The notes under the pieces: generated by a model
Told to the model about the DNA's origin: nothing
Seen by the model: only the letters and a program-made list of their open reading frames with translations
Databases searched by the model: none
Made by a program: the position numbers and the translations under genes
Part shown: piece after piece, positions 9,922-20,262 of the stretch
Numbering within the stretch: the first letter of the stretch is position 1
Layout: the number at the start of each line of letters is the position of its first letter
Assembly: GCA_031841125.1 (NCBI GenBank)
Contig: CM063114.1
Span: 29,953,266 to 30,017,265 of the forward strand
DNA length: 64,000 bases
From: Acanthococcus lagerstroemiae
Lineage: Eukaryota > Arthropoda > Insecta > Hemiptera > Eriococcidae
Reading direction: 5' to 3'

Positions 9922-12520
9922 TAGGGTAGTCGTTATTTTCAAAATGGAGTTTAGGGTGCATGACCCTTTCATTCTGTTCATTTTTATTTTTAAACAAAGC
10001 AAACAAAATTTAAAGTCGAAAAAAAATATGAGCCCGTGCCGCAACTCGATCAAAGTTTACTGAGATTTTCCTTCCATGAAAAATTTTTTTTAATTACAAT
10101 CTTCGCTATTAAATGTATTAATTAAGCATTAAATATTATTTTTTACTCGATTTAGCGTGAAACATTGTTTTCGGGTGCTCCTTAGTCCATAGTAGGTTCA
10201 GTAGTCCGTACAAAATGTACGCGAATAAATAAATTCGTCCAAAATAACATACAAACTGGAAAAGGCAATACTCGCCAATTTTATTATTTTGATACGCATA
10301 AAGTGCCCAGGGTCTCTCTTTCTTCATGCTGAGGATGCTGATGGGAGGCGCCTGGCTTGGCACTCACTGGTCTTCCCGGGGGTGGGTCTGTGTTCTCCGG
10401 GGTCTTCTGCCTATAGTGGGTTCGGGAGGGGAGGGGAACTGATAATTTTCACATAAATAATGTAAAGAATATTGTATTGCAATCTTGTGTTTTATATCAA
10501 TCGCTAAAAAAATGTACACATTTCATTTTACCGGCTAATTTTTTTTGGATTAAGACTGTTAAAATGACTTCTAGTAATACGTTTTGCCAATAGAGCGCGG
10601 TAGTTGATTTTCCTATTGGTTGCCATATAAAACTGGTGGTACGATTTCGGCTACCTTACCCTACGAATTTTTTATTTATCTATTTACTGGTTGAATCACC
10701 CGCGACTTCGTCGATGATACTCAGTAATTTTGTTTAAAATCGTAACATTTTTTTCAATAGTAATTGATCTGTGTAAACGCTTAGATATTCTACTTTGTAA
10801 AAAAAGAAACTTCATACATGGGTGGAAGGGTAAAAGTAGGAGTAAGAATAGCCAGTATTTTTACTATTTGTATCAGATAACATTTACAAGATCTCTCTGT
10901 CAAAATTGACTAAATTTATTCAAAATTTTATGCTATGTCCAGTCTTGCAATTACCGACTTTTAAAATTTGGGTCCTCCATTTACGATGTGCATAAAGATT
11001 AGCTGAATGACTGGTACATTTTTTCGGGGGGGGGGGATTACGAACATCAAACCAACTAACTCAATTTTGCTTCAATCAGAAATATACTACCAAATTTTAA
11101 GAAAATTTGAAGACAAGATGGCGTCATCTTTTACCTTTAAAAATCTTGCGTCTCTTATCAGCTATCTATACAGGTAATAGTTGAGTGCTGGATCGCTTTT
11201 TTTTTTTTTTTTAAATAATAATTCCAAATATTTAAGATGCATTGGAAAGGTAGTATTTGCCCTGGCACCAACATATTATAGGAATAGGAAGAGAGAATGA
11301 GAGAGCGTGGCGGGAGAGTTTTGTATTTAGTAGACTGGAAACTCCAACCCTCTCCTTCAGTGAGCAGTAAATATTGGATATGGTACGAAATGCGTTTTGG
11401 ATTCAGTCATTAAAAAACTTCCTGTCCTCCACTAATTGTATCAGCTTTTCTTTTCGAACATTTGGATGCCCCTAACCCAATCCCTGCACAAAAAAAAAAC
11501 AAAAACAAAAAAAAACTGTTCCAGTAAAATAAAGTCACTGTATGTTTTCAAGTCAATTTGCCTATGGAACCACACGGTCACTCTCTTTTCAGGAATTTCA
11601 ACATTTTCAACGTTCCCCCACTCCCTGAAAAATGGTAGCCTTCAACGGCGTTAATAATTTGCACTCTTTTATTTCAACTGGAGATTTGATGCTGTTTATA
11701 GCTCAGTTTTGCGATCTGGGTCAGTGGTTCAAGGAATGTAAGGAATGAAGAAATCAAATTTGAGACATGAGTTGATTTTGTGGTTTTTAAGGTCACTGAG
11801 TATGATTCTAAAAGATATTGAAAGTAGTTTTTATTTCTGACACTCTTCTCGAGCTACTTCAACAGGGGTTGACACCAAATAAACTAGTTATTTTTCGAGA
11901 TGCATGATAACTCATTTATAGAAATTCAACTTTACTGGACTTGATTATGGGACTGATTTTTGTATCCAACCCATCGAATGCTACTATAGGGAGTTACATT
12001 CAAACCTTTCAATGTCTTAAAAATCTAGCCTCCCTCCTCTTTTGGGGAAACCCTCGGATTCTAAAGATTCTAGCCAGTTAGGCTGCTAGACAGACAGTCA
12101 GCCTGATGTAGGAGTCTGGTCGGCCGAGTGGATAGCGCGTTGGTTTCCGCAATCCGGAGGTCCCTGGTTCGAGCTTGCCAGATTTCGACGTAGGCCGGTT
12201 TTTCGGCCAGAAGGGAAGAAGGCTAAGACAGCCCTAACAGTCTCCCCAACGTCTCTGAGGTAATGCTCGAAAGGACGGATTCCAGGGCTCGGGTTGAGAC
12301 TAAATTAGAAAATTAGACAGTCAGCCTGATGCGCTGATAAACAGAAAAATCGATGGACAGCCGCTGAATATAGCACACTTTCAATTGCGTTGCGGCACAG
12401 GTTAGCATTTTTTTCGGCCTCAAATTTTTTACGCTTCATTTTTTTATTAATATGAACAGAATTGAGGGGTCCTGCATAAAAATAAAATTTTTGTTACAGT
12501 AGTAAATAACGACTACCCTA
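9922..12520. mobile_element. 2.6 kb non-coding TIR transposon with 8-bp TSD
   Basis: The element begins TAGGGTAGTCGTTATTT and ends with its complement. It is flanked by an exact ATGCTTTT duplication at 9914-9921 and 12521-12528. The terminal inverted repeats extend about 150 bp, to about 10070 and from about 12365, with shared inner blocks ATTCTGTTCAT, CCGAAAAAAA and TGCCGCAAC. No transposase is recognisable inside; the interior is AT-rich with homopolymer runs (for example T16 near 11200). An 8-bp TSD fits hAT, P or Merlin, and the terminus alone does not decide. Removing the SINE nested at 12109-12314 gives an original length near 2.4 kb. Confidence 0.82.
12109..12314 (+). mobile_element. 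tRNA-derived SINE, family A, copy 3, with 17-bp TSD
   Basis: The head GTCTGGTCGGCCGAGTGGAT and B-box GGTTCGAGCTTG mark the tRNA-like part. The body ends CTCGGGTTGAGACTAAATTA. It is flanked by an exact 17-bp duplication AGACAGTCAGCCTGATG at 12092-12108 and 12315-12331. It sits inside the TIR transposon 9922-12520, next to its right inverted repeat, so it inserted after that element had landed. Confidence 0.9.
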
Positions 12521-12639
12521 ATGCTTTTTCCTTAGGTTTCAGATTAATGATTTGGTAGATTTCTCATAAAAATATGCGAACAAATTTCAGAATTAGAGAC
12601 AAAAACAAAAAAAGAGTGACGAAACCGAATTTGAAGAGC

Positions 12640-12780
12640 ATCAGAATTTGGATGAGGGTGTAGCCTCAGGGAGTTCAGATGCATTAGTACGATTCAAAAA
12701 GAAAACAGCTCGATCTCAAGAGCATCAGGAAGAGAATGAGGGCTCATCTTCAGGAAGTTCAGGAGTAGGATCACCAAAGA
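12640..12780 (+). repeat. Imperfect ~80-bp direct repeat with acidic/Ser-rich open reading
   Basis: Two consecutive segments share GAGCATCAG, GATGAGGG/GAATGAGGG and TCAGG(G/A)AGTTCAG spaced similarly. One frame reads through both as an acidic, Ser/Gly-rich peptide (EEHQNLDEGVASGSSDAL, then EHQEENEGSSSGSSGVGS). It may be an old tandem duplication within a coding stretch of a retroelement or of a host exon. The frame stops soon after, so no product is assigned. Confidence 0.45.
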
Positions 12781-12939
12781 AAACGTACGAAATCCACTCT
12801 ACCTAAAGACCTACGCACACATCTATCACAGCTATACCATGATCAATGACTACAGAAATATCAAACTCAGCCCAGCAAACTGCGAACCTACAAACACGAC
12901 GTCAAAAACTGGACTCGCCACATTCGAGCAGCGTGTGGA

Positions 12940-13352
12940 TCAGACCGGCAACTGGAAGTAGCCACAAACCGTATGTATACTCTTTTGCCATACACGGCTA
13001 ACGCATTCGTACCTCTTTCAAAGAACAACACCGCCTATCTGCCCTCACTGTCCATCAGAACATAGACTAACAGTAGCTCACATCATATCAAATTGCATCC
13101 ACTTCGGAGGACTCCAAATCGAGAATTTCACCACGGACAGCCTTCAGCGACTTACGGAATACATTACCCAACGACATCTTATACCAATACTTCCATAATT
13201 GTACTCATACTTTCACCTAAAAACTCGGTACTTATTTATATATACCTACATATGAAATCTATACAATGTAGTAATCATTACTCAGTATTAATCAACTTTA
13301 ATAAGTATTGATTAGTATTAACCAGGTATAGCCTACATGGCATTAAGTTCTG

Positions 13353-13392
<40 letters not shown>
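12940..13392 (+). mobile_element. 3' end of a Jockey/I-type non-LTR retrotransposon with long poly(A)
   Basis: The 3' part of a LINE ORF2 (terminal frame 12980-13198) is followed by a ~160-bp AT-rich 3' UTR and an uninterrupted run of 36 A (13357-13392). The left edge is uncertain; degraded coding may extend to about 12800. The intact poly(A) suggests a fairly recent insertion, although the upstream coding is already broken. No TSD could be fixed because the 5' breakpoint is unclear. Confidence 0.72.
12980..13198 (+). pseudogene. LINE ORF2 C-terminus with CCHC zinc knuckle
   Basis: The frame reads HTRLTHSYLFQRTTPPICPH followed by a knuckle of form C-x2-C-x9-H-x4-C (Cys codons near 13040 and 13049, His near 13079, Cys near 13094), ending in TAA at 13196-13198. 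The HTRLTHSYL block preceding CPxC is characteristic of the region after the reverse transcriptase and RNase H domains in Jockey/I-type LINEs. Only this tail survives; upstream codons are frameshifted. It is inactive. Confidence 0.72.
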
Positions 13393-13393
<1 letters not shown>

Positions 13394-13994
13394 AAACAAA
13401 CTGTAATTCAGTTTTGAATATTACTTGACTTTCGACAATTGTTTTATTTATCTAATTTCTTTTAATCTGAAGGCTTTATTTTGATTTCTTTCCCGTGCTT
13501 AAAAGGGAAAAACATGATTTGACTAGTTTCATCGAGTTGTAAATTATCAGGAAAAAACAAACTGACTTCAAGTATTACTTTTCAGTTATGTGGAAAAATG
13601 AATTTAAATGGTTGAAGGAATCAAACATGGGTACACCATTTAAACTGTTATGTTATTTCATGAAATATTGTTGCACTAATGATCGATCCAGAATACAAAT
13701 AATTCTACTCTAGGACCCCAATATTTCAGCTGTATGGTCTGCAATAAAGATTTGAATCTTGGTTCAACTGGAGTAGGAGCAGTACAGCGCCATATGCCAC
13801 TCGTTCCAAACATGTGAACAATGAAAGGAGTGTAGAACAGGCTAAGTCGTCTAAACTTCATGACATATAGCAAAGAAGACAGAAAATATCCAGAGAAAAA
13901 TAAAGGAAAATGAAATTCGGAATTCGTCTAGACAATTTCCGGTGGGCAGGAATGGTGGGCCGGTGGGCCAAGGCCCATTGGGCCGTCGTGAGTC

Positions 13995-15036
13995 ATCCAG
14001 CAGGACACGCTTCGGAAGTGGAAAGACGCGCTCGCCCATTCGACCAAGGGCGAGTGGACCCGAGCGCTGATACGCGACCTCGACGGATGGGTAGGAAAAA
14101 CGCACGGAGCGCTTAACTTCCACCTTACCCAAGTATTGAGCGGCCACGGGTGCTTCGGCACGTACCTACATCGGATGTCGATAGCGCCGAGCCCCGTGTG
14201 CGCGCATTGTGATCGAGGGGCGGAGGACACACCTTGGCACACCCTGTTCGAGTGTGAGGCCTGGGAGCAGGAGAGGCGCGGGACGGTCACAACAGCGATC
14301 GATCCCGGCGGCGCTAATGAAGAAGAAGACGACGACGTCGGCGTGATTAGCCGTCTCGCGCCGGACACCCTGGTTCCGGAGATGATGAAGAACGAAAGCA
14401 GTTGGAACCGGGTGTAGGCCTTTGTCTCGGCCATCATGAAGAAGAAGATGCAGACGGAGTGGTCGAGACAGAGGGCCGACGATTCACCAAGCTCGGCCCA
14501 CACTATCGAACAGGAGGAGAACTCTGTACCATCGCAGAGAAGAGCTGCTGTAGCTGCACTGCGGACCCACCGGCAGGGCTCACCCATCGTCACCACCTGC
14601 CTGCGTCGACACACGGACCACGACGAGGTGGTGAGGGGTGAGTGAAGAGAGGCAGCGCGTCCGGCCGTGAGGAACCTCAAATTTCCAGGCGAGCGCTCAG
14701 GGAGTGCGGACCTCGGTCAGTAGGGAACCCCATTGGTGGCCCTGGTAGGACGCGCGCACCGTTCCGGCACGTAGAAATGGGGGCTCGGGCCCGGCCCCAA
14801 GGGGTCCCTCCGGTCACTGATGCGATACTCGAGAGGGTAGTTCCTGAGGCCGGGGGTGCAGTGTCATAGGGGCCACTTTTTGGCATGTGTGCATCGCCAT
14901 ACGTCCCACCACATCAATTAATTAATATTCCTGAGAGATGTTAGATTTCATCTCCCAGATTAATTAGGCCTCAAAAATAATTATTAGAGTCTGAGAAGGG
15001 CCTAATAAAAACATTCTCCTGAAAAAAAAAAAAAAA
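13995..15036 (+). mobile_element. R1-clade non-LTR retrotransposon, 5'-truncated 3' fragment
   Basis: A GC-rich island (to about 14880) in AT-rich surroundings encodes the C-terminus of an R1-like ORF2 and is followed by a 3' UTR, a stem-loop around 14918-14968 (GAGATG/CATCTC core with flanking TTAATTA arms), an AATAAA at 15004-15009 and a 15-A tail (15022-15036). The clear 3' end and missing 5' part are typical of abortive target-primed reverse transcription. It is not in rDNA here, so it is either an R1 relative with another target or a stray insertion. Confidence 0.8.
14001..14645 (+). pseudogene. R1-like ORF2 C-terminal region, one in-frame stop
   Basis: One continuous frame from 14001 shows a WTRALI motif, then LTQVLSGHGCFGTYLHRM, then a cysteine/histidine knuckle (CAHC...WHTLFEC), the order found at the end of R1, TRAS and Waldo ORF2 proteins. 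The frame continues through acidic EEEDDD residues to ...SSWNRV, where TAG at 14415-14417 interrupts it. Beyond the TAG the same frame runs on to 14645 (AFVSAIMKKKMQTEW...). No indel is needed over 645 nt, so apart from the truncation and the TAG this copy is well preserved. The overlapping long frame on the minus strand (13928-14680) is a GC shadow. Confidence 0.82.
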
Positions 15037-15039
15037 TGT

Positions 15040-15400
15040 TTCTGTTAGTTAGCTCGATTGTGCATGAGACCATCGAATATTGGACTTTCATTGAACTCTT
15101 CTCGGGCTTTTGTATGTTTCACCACAACCACAAAACAAAGGGACCACGCAGAGTATACTTGAGTACTTTGGAGATACAGAAAAGAAGTCCAAAAAAGTTA
15201 GATTGCGATTTCTGATACCAAGAATTGACCCTTTCTTAAAAAATGCATAATTCCTCATTTTTCAATTTTCATTTAACCTATATTCAAATTATTGAACTTT
15301 TATTCGACTTATCGGACCATTTTTCAAATATTGGACTTTCATGGGACTTCTTGGTCCGTTAGACACCCTGGATAATTTGCCGAGAAAATTTGAAAAAAGG
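15040..15400. other. Unassigned AT-rich spacer
   Basis: Short direct similarities such as ATATTGGACTTTCAT(T/G) at about 15078 and 15338 suggest a decayed repeat. No gene is seen. Confidence 0.35.
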
Positions 15401-16850
15401 TTGCCGCTGTGCCGCTTGTCTTCCCTCGAATACCTCGATAAATGCGAATACACGATCGACGATTTAGTTTCATTTTCCGTAGCACAGTGAATGCGGCTTC
15501 CTCCGCTCCACTTTCACGCGGGGATGACATTAAGCAAAATTTATCGTTATGACCTTTTAAACAAGTATACTTTCTTGTTTTCGTCGAGTAGCTCGCTCTC
15601 GGCGTCTCGGTGCGCGTCTCTGCCTCTCTCGCTTTCTCGCAAAGTCGAAACGGAAAGTGGCGAGAAAATCGCTCGAAAATGCGCCCCCGCAAATACATAC
15701 GCTTACTCCTGCTTTTTCTATGGTGCCTCGAAAATGTCGATAAAGTTTAATTCGCGTATCCACATACACGAATAGCGGAATAAAATACCCGTCCGCCTCG
15801 ACGCCTCCCCAGTACCCGATGCGCGGCTCTCCGTGCTCGCCATTTTCCGCGCCCGAACTTTACCCATCACTGAGCTGATAAATCTCTCCAGACTGCACAG
15901 AGACGGAGTAGACCGAGTCAGAGCGCACGACCGACACAATACGTCGACGAAAATTGGATAACTATTGTATAATATAAATAAGGGCATCCATCGCGTGCCG
16001 GCCGGGCTGGGTAGTCGGAAAAATTGTACAGGTCTCACAAGAAAGGAAAACTCGCGACGCAAGGAGGGTAAGCCGGGGTACGTGCAAACCGGGGGCTGGT
16101 TAGGTTGTCCGTATTAAAATACGAATGAATTTTTAACGAGCGTTAGTCGCGAGGCGAAAAAACAAGATTACGTAGGATTGTCGTAAAATGTTAATTGTTG
16201 CAAAACATACCTCCTGTTCTCTGTTTTTTTCTGCACGTGACTATTTAAAAGGGATTAAAAATTAGACGTTCCTAAAGTCGCGACTGGTCTGACGAGCGGT
16301 GTATAGAGTAATTTGTGTGTCCAGTTTACGACCTATAATTTCTAATTATATCGTCGACGGGTAGCCTCGCCGGGTCGTGTTTCGGCTGTCGAGGCGAGAA
16401 GTAGCGGGGCACACTTGGCGGCGCAGTTTTGCGGCTGTAAGTACAACACGAGCCCATCTGCGCTTTCGAGCTTTTTCGTTTTTAAGCCGCGAAACAGGGC
16501 GCCGCATTTGCCGGGTAGCTGGTGTTTGTATATGCAAATTGCGGGCGGGGCATTTGCGAGTGAGTATTTTTTCATCGAGATATTTCAATTTAATCGTGTC
16601 CAGGCGCCATTTCAAATCTTAATCTCTTAGTACGCGAAAGCCCACGCCGGCTGTACCGATGGATATCGAGAGCTGTTCGAACGCGGCCGGTCGACTGAAT
16701 TTTGATGAAGGCGGTTGGCTACATTGAATGTGGCACGTCGTCAGGCCGACGTACAAATTACGTTTGGTTTGGGAAAGATGCTGGAGAACGTTCCCTCAAT
16801 TCTGATCACGAATTTACCGTCGACTAGCGTGGAACAGCAACGTACCTGGT
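15400..16850. promoter_or_regulatory. CpG-rich segment with TATA-like motif, candidate host promoter
   Basis: GC and CpG density are well above the flanks, with no repeat signature. A TATAAATAAGG-like motif lies at 15975-15985 on the plus strand, and a possible splice donor (GGAG followed by GGTAAG) at about 16064-16073 would end a short leader exon. Overlapping open frames on both strands (15339-15769, 16342-16630) have no domain I recognise. A promoter plus 5' UTR exon of a gene continuing outside or across the window is the main hypothesis; a coincidental GC island is the alternative. Confidence 0.3.
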
Positions 16851-17102
16851 CCAGCAGTTGAAGTTTATAGAAAACTAAACGTAATAATATTTAGCCCGCC
16901 AGAATAGGTGTTTCAAATAACCGAAAGTTTTTTCACTGAAATGAAGCATCTGAATGACAACATTGATACAAGAGCACGACAAACCTTACCCGTCAATTCA
17001 ATCTTATAGCCCGGAATAAAAGCTTGTTTTTGCACACCCAAAAATGATAAGGCACGATAACAACCAAACATTCCGTACAGCACAACAGAATTAGTAATCA
17101 AA

Positions 17103-18606
17103 CGGTGGCCCCGTGGGGTAAGATTGCCGTAACTAGAGCCAGTCCTCTAGTAAGTAGTCAATCAGCTGGCGTATAGTGCTAGTTCCACTGACAGTTGAAA
17201 GGGTGAAACGAAACGGTGACCAGAGTCTCCTGCGCGTCCACGTCGTACGGTGTGGTAACCACTAGTTCGGTGGACTCAGAGCTGATCTCGGGAGCTAAAG
17301 CAGAAACGTCTCACGAGGTGTTGGTGAAACGGTGCGTGCTCAGATGTTGGATCTGGGTAAGCGTTAAATGCCGTTAAGCGTATACTGCAGGAACCACTCG
17401 CAGGCCATCATCTCCTCACCCATGACTATGTACCCCAGCAAGTACGAAGACTGTACTGGGTGAGCAGGCGGCGAGTCTCCAGCGCCTAAAAACTGGACCA
17501 TCCGACTGAGGCAGCACATTCTAACAGAAAAGCTTACGGAAGGCAACGGGAAACCGCCGCAGTAACCGTCCCTAGTTATCAACTAATAAAATGCGTTCTC
17601 TGCTGCCGAAAAACTCCGGACGTAAAATAGCCCCGTTCGGATGTCCGGGTGGGGGCCTCCGCGAGGAATGTAACTCGCACAGATGGAAAACTAACCATAC
17701 AGCTACCTAGAATGTGAGATCGCTGCTCAGCCCGGGGAAGTTGACGAATGTTATAATGGAGGCCAAGAGATGTAACATAGACATATTAGGAGTAAGCGAA
17801 GTCAGATGGCCAGGAACCGACCGAATAACATTAGATGGGTATGAAATGATTTATTCAGGTGATAGTTACGAGCACGGAGTCGGTATTTTGATTGCCAAGA
17901 AATTGAGCAAAATGATACAGGAAGTAATACCGATATCAAGCAGGGTTATGGCTGTAATTATTAACAACAAACCTAGTCCAATTAGCGTTCTGCAGGTCTA
18001 CGCTCCGACTACCAACCATGAAGACGAAGAGGTGGAAAAGTTCTATGAGGAGGTCCCGTATTTACAATAGGCGATTTCAATGCAAAAGTAGGAGCAGGAA
18101 GAGCAGGAAAATAGCGTCGAGGCTCACAGGCTAGGACAGAGGAACGCTAGAGGCAAAAAGATGATCGAATTTGCGGAGAAGAATCATTTGGTAATCTGCA
18201 ACACAATTTTCCAAGAACACCCGCGAAGACTGTATACGTGGGTGAGCTCGGGAGGACACTTCGAGAACCAGATAGATTATATCCTGGTCAACCAAGGATA
18301 CAGAAATTCAATACTCAACTGCCGGACTTGCCCGTCGGCAGACTGCAATACGGACCATGTGCTGGTCTTAAAAAACCACAAAATGTAAAAGAGGAGGGAA
18401 AAGGCATTAATACGAGCCTACTCATAAACAAAAAGATTGAAAACAAATTCAGCCGACGGTTGCAAGATAAAACTACTCAAATAGAAATCACTGAGAACGT
18501 TGAAGACTCACTGCGATCATGGAAAGCAGCGGTAATGGAAACAGCTCGCGAAATCCTAAGAAAAGAGACGACGGCAAGAAAACGACGGATATCGATGACC
18601 GACGAA
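17103..18606 (+). mobile_element. RTE-like LINE, 5' half (5' UTR plus endonuclease)
   Basis: A structured 5' UTR (17103 to about 17690) contains GGAAGGCAACGGGAAACCGC, a sequence typical of the leaders of RTE-like LINEs. It is followed by an apurinic-type endonuclease domain in three frames. The element stops at 18606, where another repeat starting CAGGGGCGAAAC begins. The reverse transcriptase half is absent, so the copy is 3'-truncated by later insertion or rearrangement. Confidence 0.78.
17693..18606 (+). pseudogene. LINE endonuclease (craniofacial development protein 2-like), frameshifted
   Basis: The N-terminal strand of the APE-type endonuclease is visible as ATxNVRSLL, with the usual Trp of TWNVR replaced by TAG at about 17708. 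Next comes ILGVSEVRWPG, with the catalytic Glu of the SEVRW block, then GVGILIAKK and VLQVYAPT. A frameshift near 18060 leads to IGDFNAKVG (catalytic Asp/Asn) and, in the frame 18161-18388, to QIDYILV and CNTDHVLV, the terminal DH motif. Another frameshift near 18370 continues into the basic linker ahead of the missing RT. All endonuclease motifs are present but broken across frames, so it is inactive. Confidence 0.8.
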
Positions 18607-19218
18607 CAGGGGCGAAACTATAGGGGGCGTGGGAGTTGACCCCCCACCCCATAATCTGACAGTCGGCAACTTTTGAAACTGTTCATTTGAAATTTCATTT
18701 TTTATGCATGTTGGTTTGTTTATTTATTTTCTTTTTCAATTAAAAAATATTTCGATTAAAAAAATGGTAAATTTTTAATTTTTTAAACATTTCGTCGGCG
18801 AACTTTTAGTTTTCAAAAAATATTTATCGGCAAATTTTTCTTCTCCACTTTTCCAATTTGAAGGTCAAATTTCGTTTCTGAAAATGGAAAGCCCTAGACT
18901 CCTGTTAGAGACCAGTCAGTCAAAATCAGAAGGTTTCAAGCTGAGTATCGAACGTTATTTGAAAGGTTGAAACGAAGTTGAAATGTGGAAAACATTTCAA
19001 AGATCTGAAAGTCGGTAGCAAACGTTGAATTTCATATTTCAATGACTATTCGGACTGCCAGCGCAAAAGAGTCGCCCTCTATAATTTTAGACACGTGAAA
19101 AAAAGGAACTATTGAAACCCTACATATTTCAGGAAAATTCATCAGATTGAAATGAAAATGGTCTCAAAGGAAGGAAAATTTTTATGTACTCTAAATTTTG
19201 TGTCAATTTTCTCCCCTG
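18607..19218 (+). repeat. Interspersed repeat with CAGGGG ends, inserted in the LINE
   Basis: It starts CAGGGGCGAAACTATAG and may end with the complement of CAGGGGAGAAAATTGAC. Internal sequence matches two other loci in reverse orientation: the part GAAACTGTTCATTTGAA is shared with 31.1 kb, and AAAGTCGGTAGCAAACGTTG plus AAGCTGAGTATCGAACGTTA are shared with 33.65-33.75 kb. This looks like a hAT-type MITE family or parts of a larger transposon. The expected 8-bp TSD is not convincing (CCGACGAA versus GTGAATCC). Confidence 0.6.
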
Positions 19219-19264
19219 GTGAATCCGTTAGGTGAAACTGGAAAAATTGCATATTATATAGTGA

Positions 19265-20262
19265 CTTTTAAGTCAGTGATTCACTCATTCACTCAGTCAC
19301 TCACTCAGTAATGTAGTGATTCACTTACTCACTCAGTCATTCATTTATTTACTATTTCAGTTATTCATTCACTTCCTCACTTCGTCACTCACTAAATGAA
19401 TCCTCACTCAGTCAGTCATTCGCTTACTTATTTAGTGGTTCACTCAGTAACTCGCTTACTTATTCAATTATTCACACAGTTACTCAATCACTTACTCAGT
19501 GACTCGGTGATTCACTCAGTCACGAGCTTATTTATTGAGTTATTCACTTAGTTACTCCGTCACACACTCAATGAGTCAGTGATTCACTCACTCAGTGACT
19601 TAGTTATTCACTCAGTTACTTGCTTACTTATTCAGCATCACTTATTCAGTGACTCACTCAGCCACTCGCATACTCATTTAGTGATCCACTAAGTTACTCA
19701 CTCACTTACTCGGTGACTCAGTGATTCACTCACTTACTTAGTTATTCACTCATTCTGTAATGTAGTTATTGAGTCACTTCCTCACTCCATCACTCATCCA
19801 GTTAGTCAGTCATTCGCTTACTCATTTAGTGATTCACTCAGTTTCTCAGTCACTTGTACTCAATTATTCAGTGATTCACTCACTTACTTAGGCATTCACT
19901 CATTCTCTAATTTAGTTATTCATTCACTTTCTCACACCATCACTCATTCAATAGGTCACTGATTCACTCAGTCGCCCGCTTACTTATTTAGTGATTCACT
20001 CACTCACTCAGTCAGTCATTCGCTTACTTATTTAGTGATTCACTCACTTACTTACGTATTCACTCATTCTCTAATTCAGTTATTCATTCACTTTCTCACT
20101 CCACCACTCACCCAGTGAGTCCGTGATTCACTCACTCAGTCGGTCATTTGCTTACTTATTTAGTGATTCGCCCAGTAACTCGCTTACTTATTCAGTTATT
20201 CACACAGTTACTCAATCACTTATTAAATGACTCAGTGATTCACTCACTCACTCACTCAGTCT
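19265..20262 (+). repeat. Minisatellite of TCACTCAG-type words with higher-order structure
   Basis: About 1 kb is built almost wholly from ACTC, CAGT, GATTCACTCA and CTTACTTATT words. A larger unit recurs: the block CATTCACTT(C/T)CTCAC occurs near 19366, 19771, 19921 and 20084, with the phrase CGCTTACTTATTTAGTGATT after several of them. That gives spacings of about 150-163 bp in the second half. The array ends abruptly at TACAATTTTACC, where MULE-like coding begins. It is not a CRISPR array: units have no unique spacers. Confidence 0.85.

Noticed and set aside
13928..14680. 250-codon open frame on the minus strand
   Set aside because: It is antisense to the R1-like ORF2, lies exactly in the GC-rich block and has no domain. 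High GC explains the lack of stops.
19265..20262. CRISPR-like array
   Set aside because: There are no constant repeats separated by unique spacers and no cas genes, and the DNA is eukaryotic. The array is a minisatellite.
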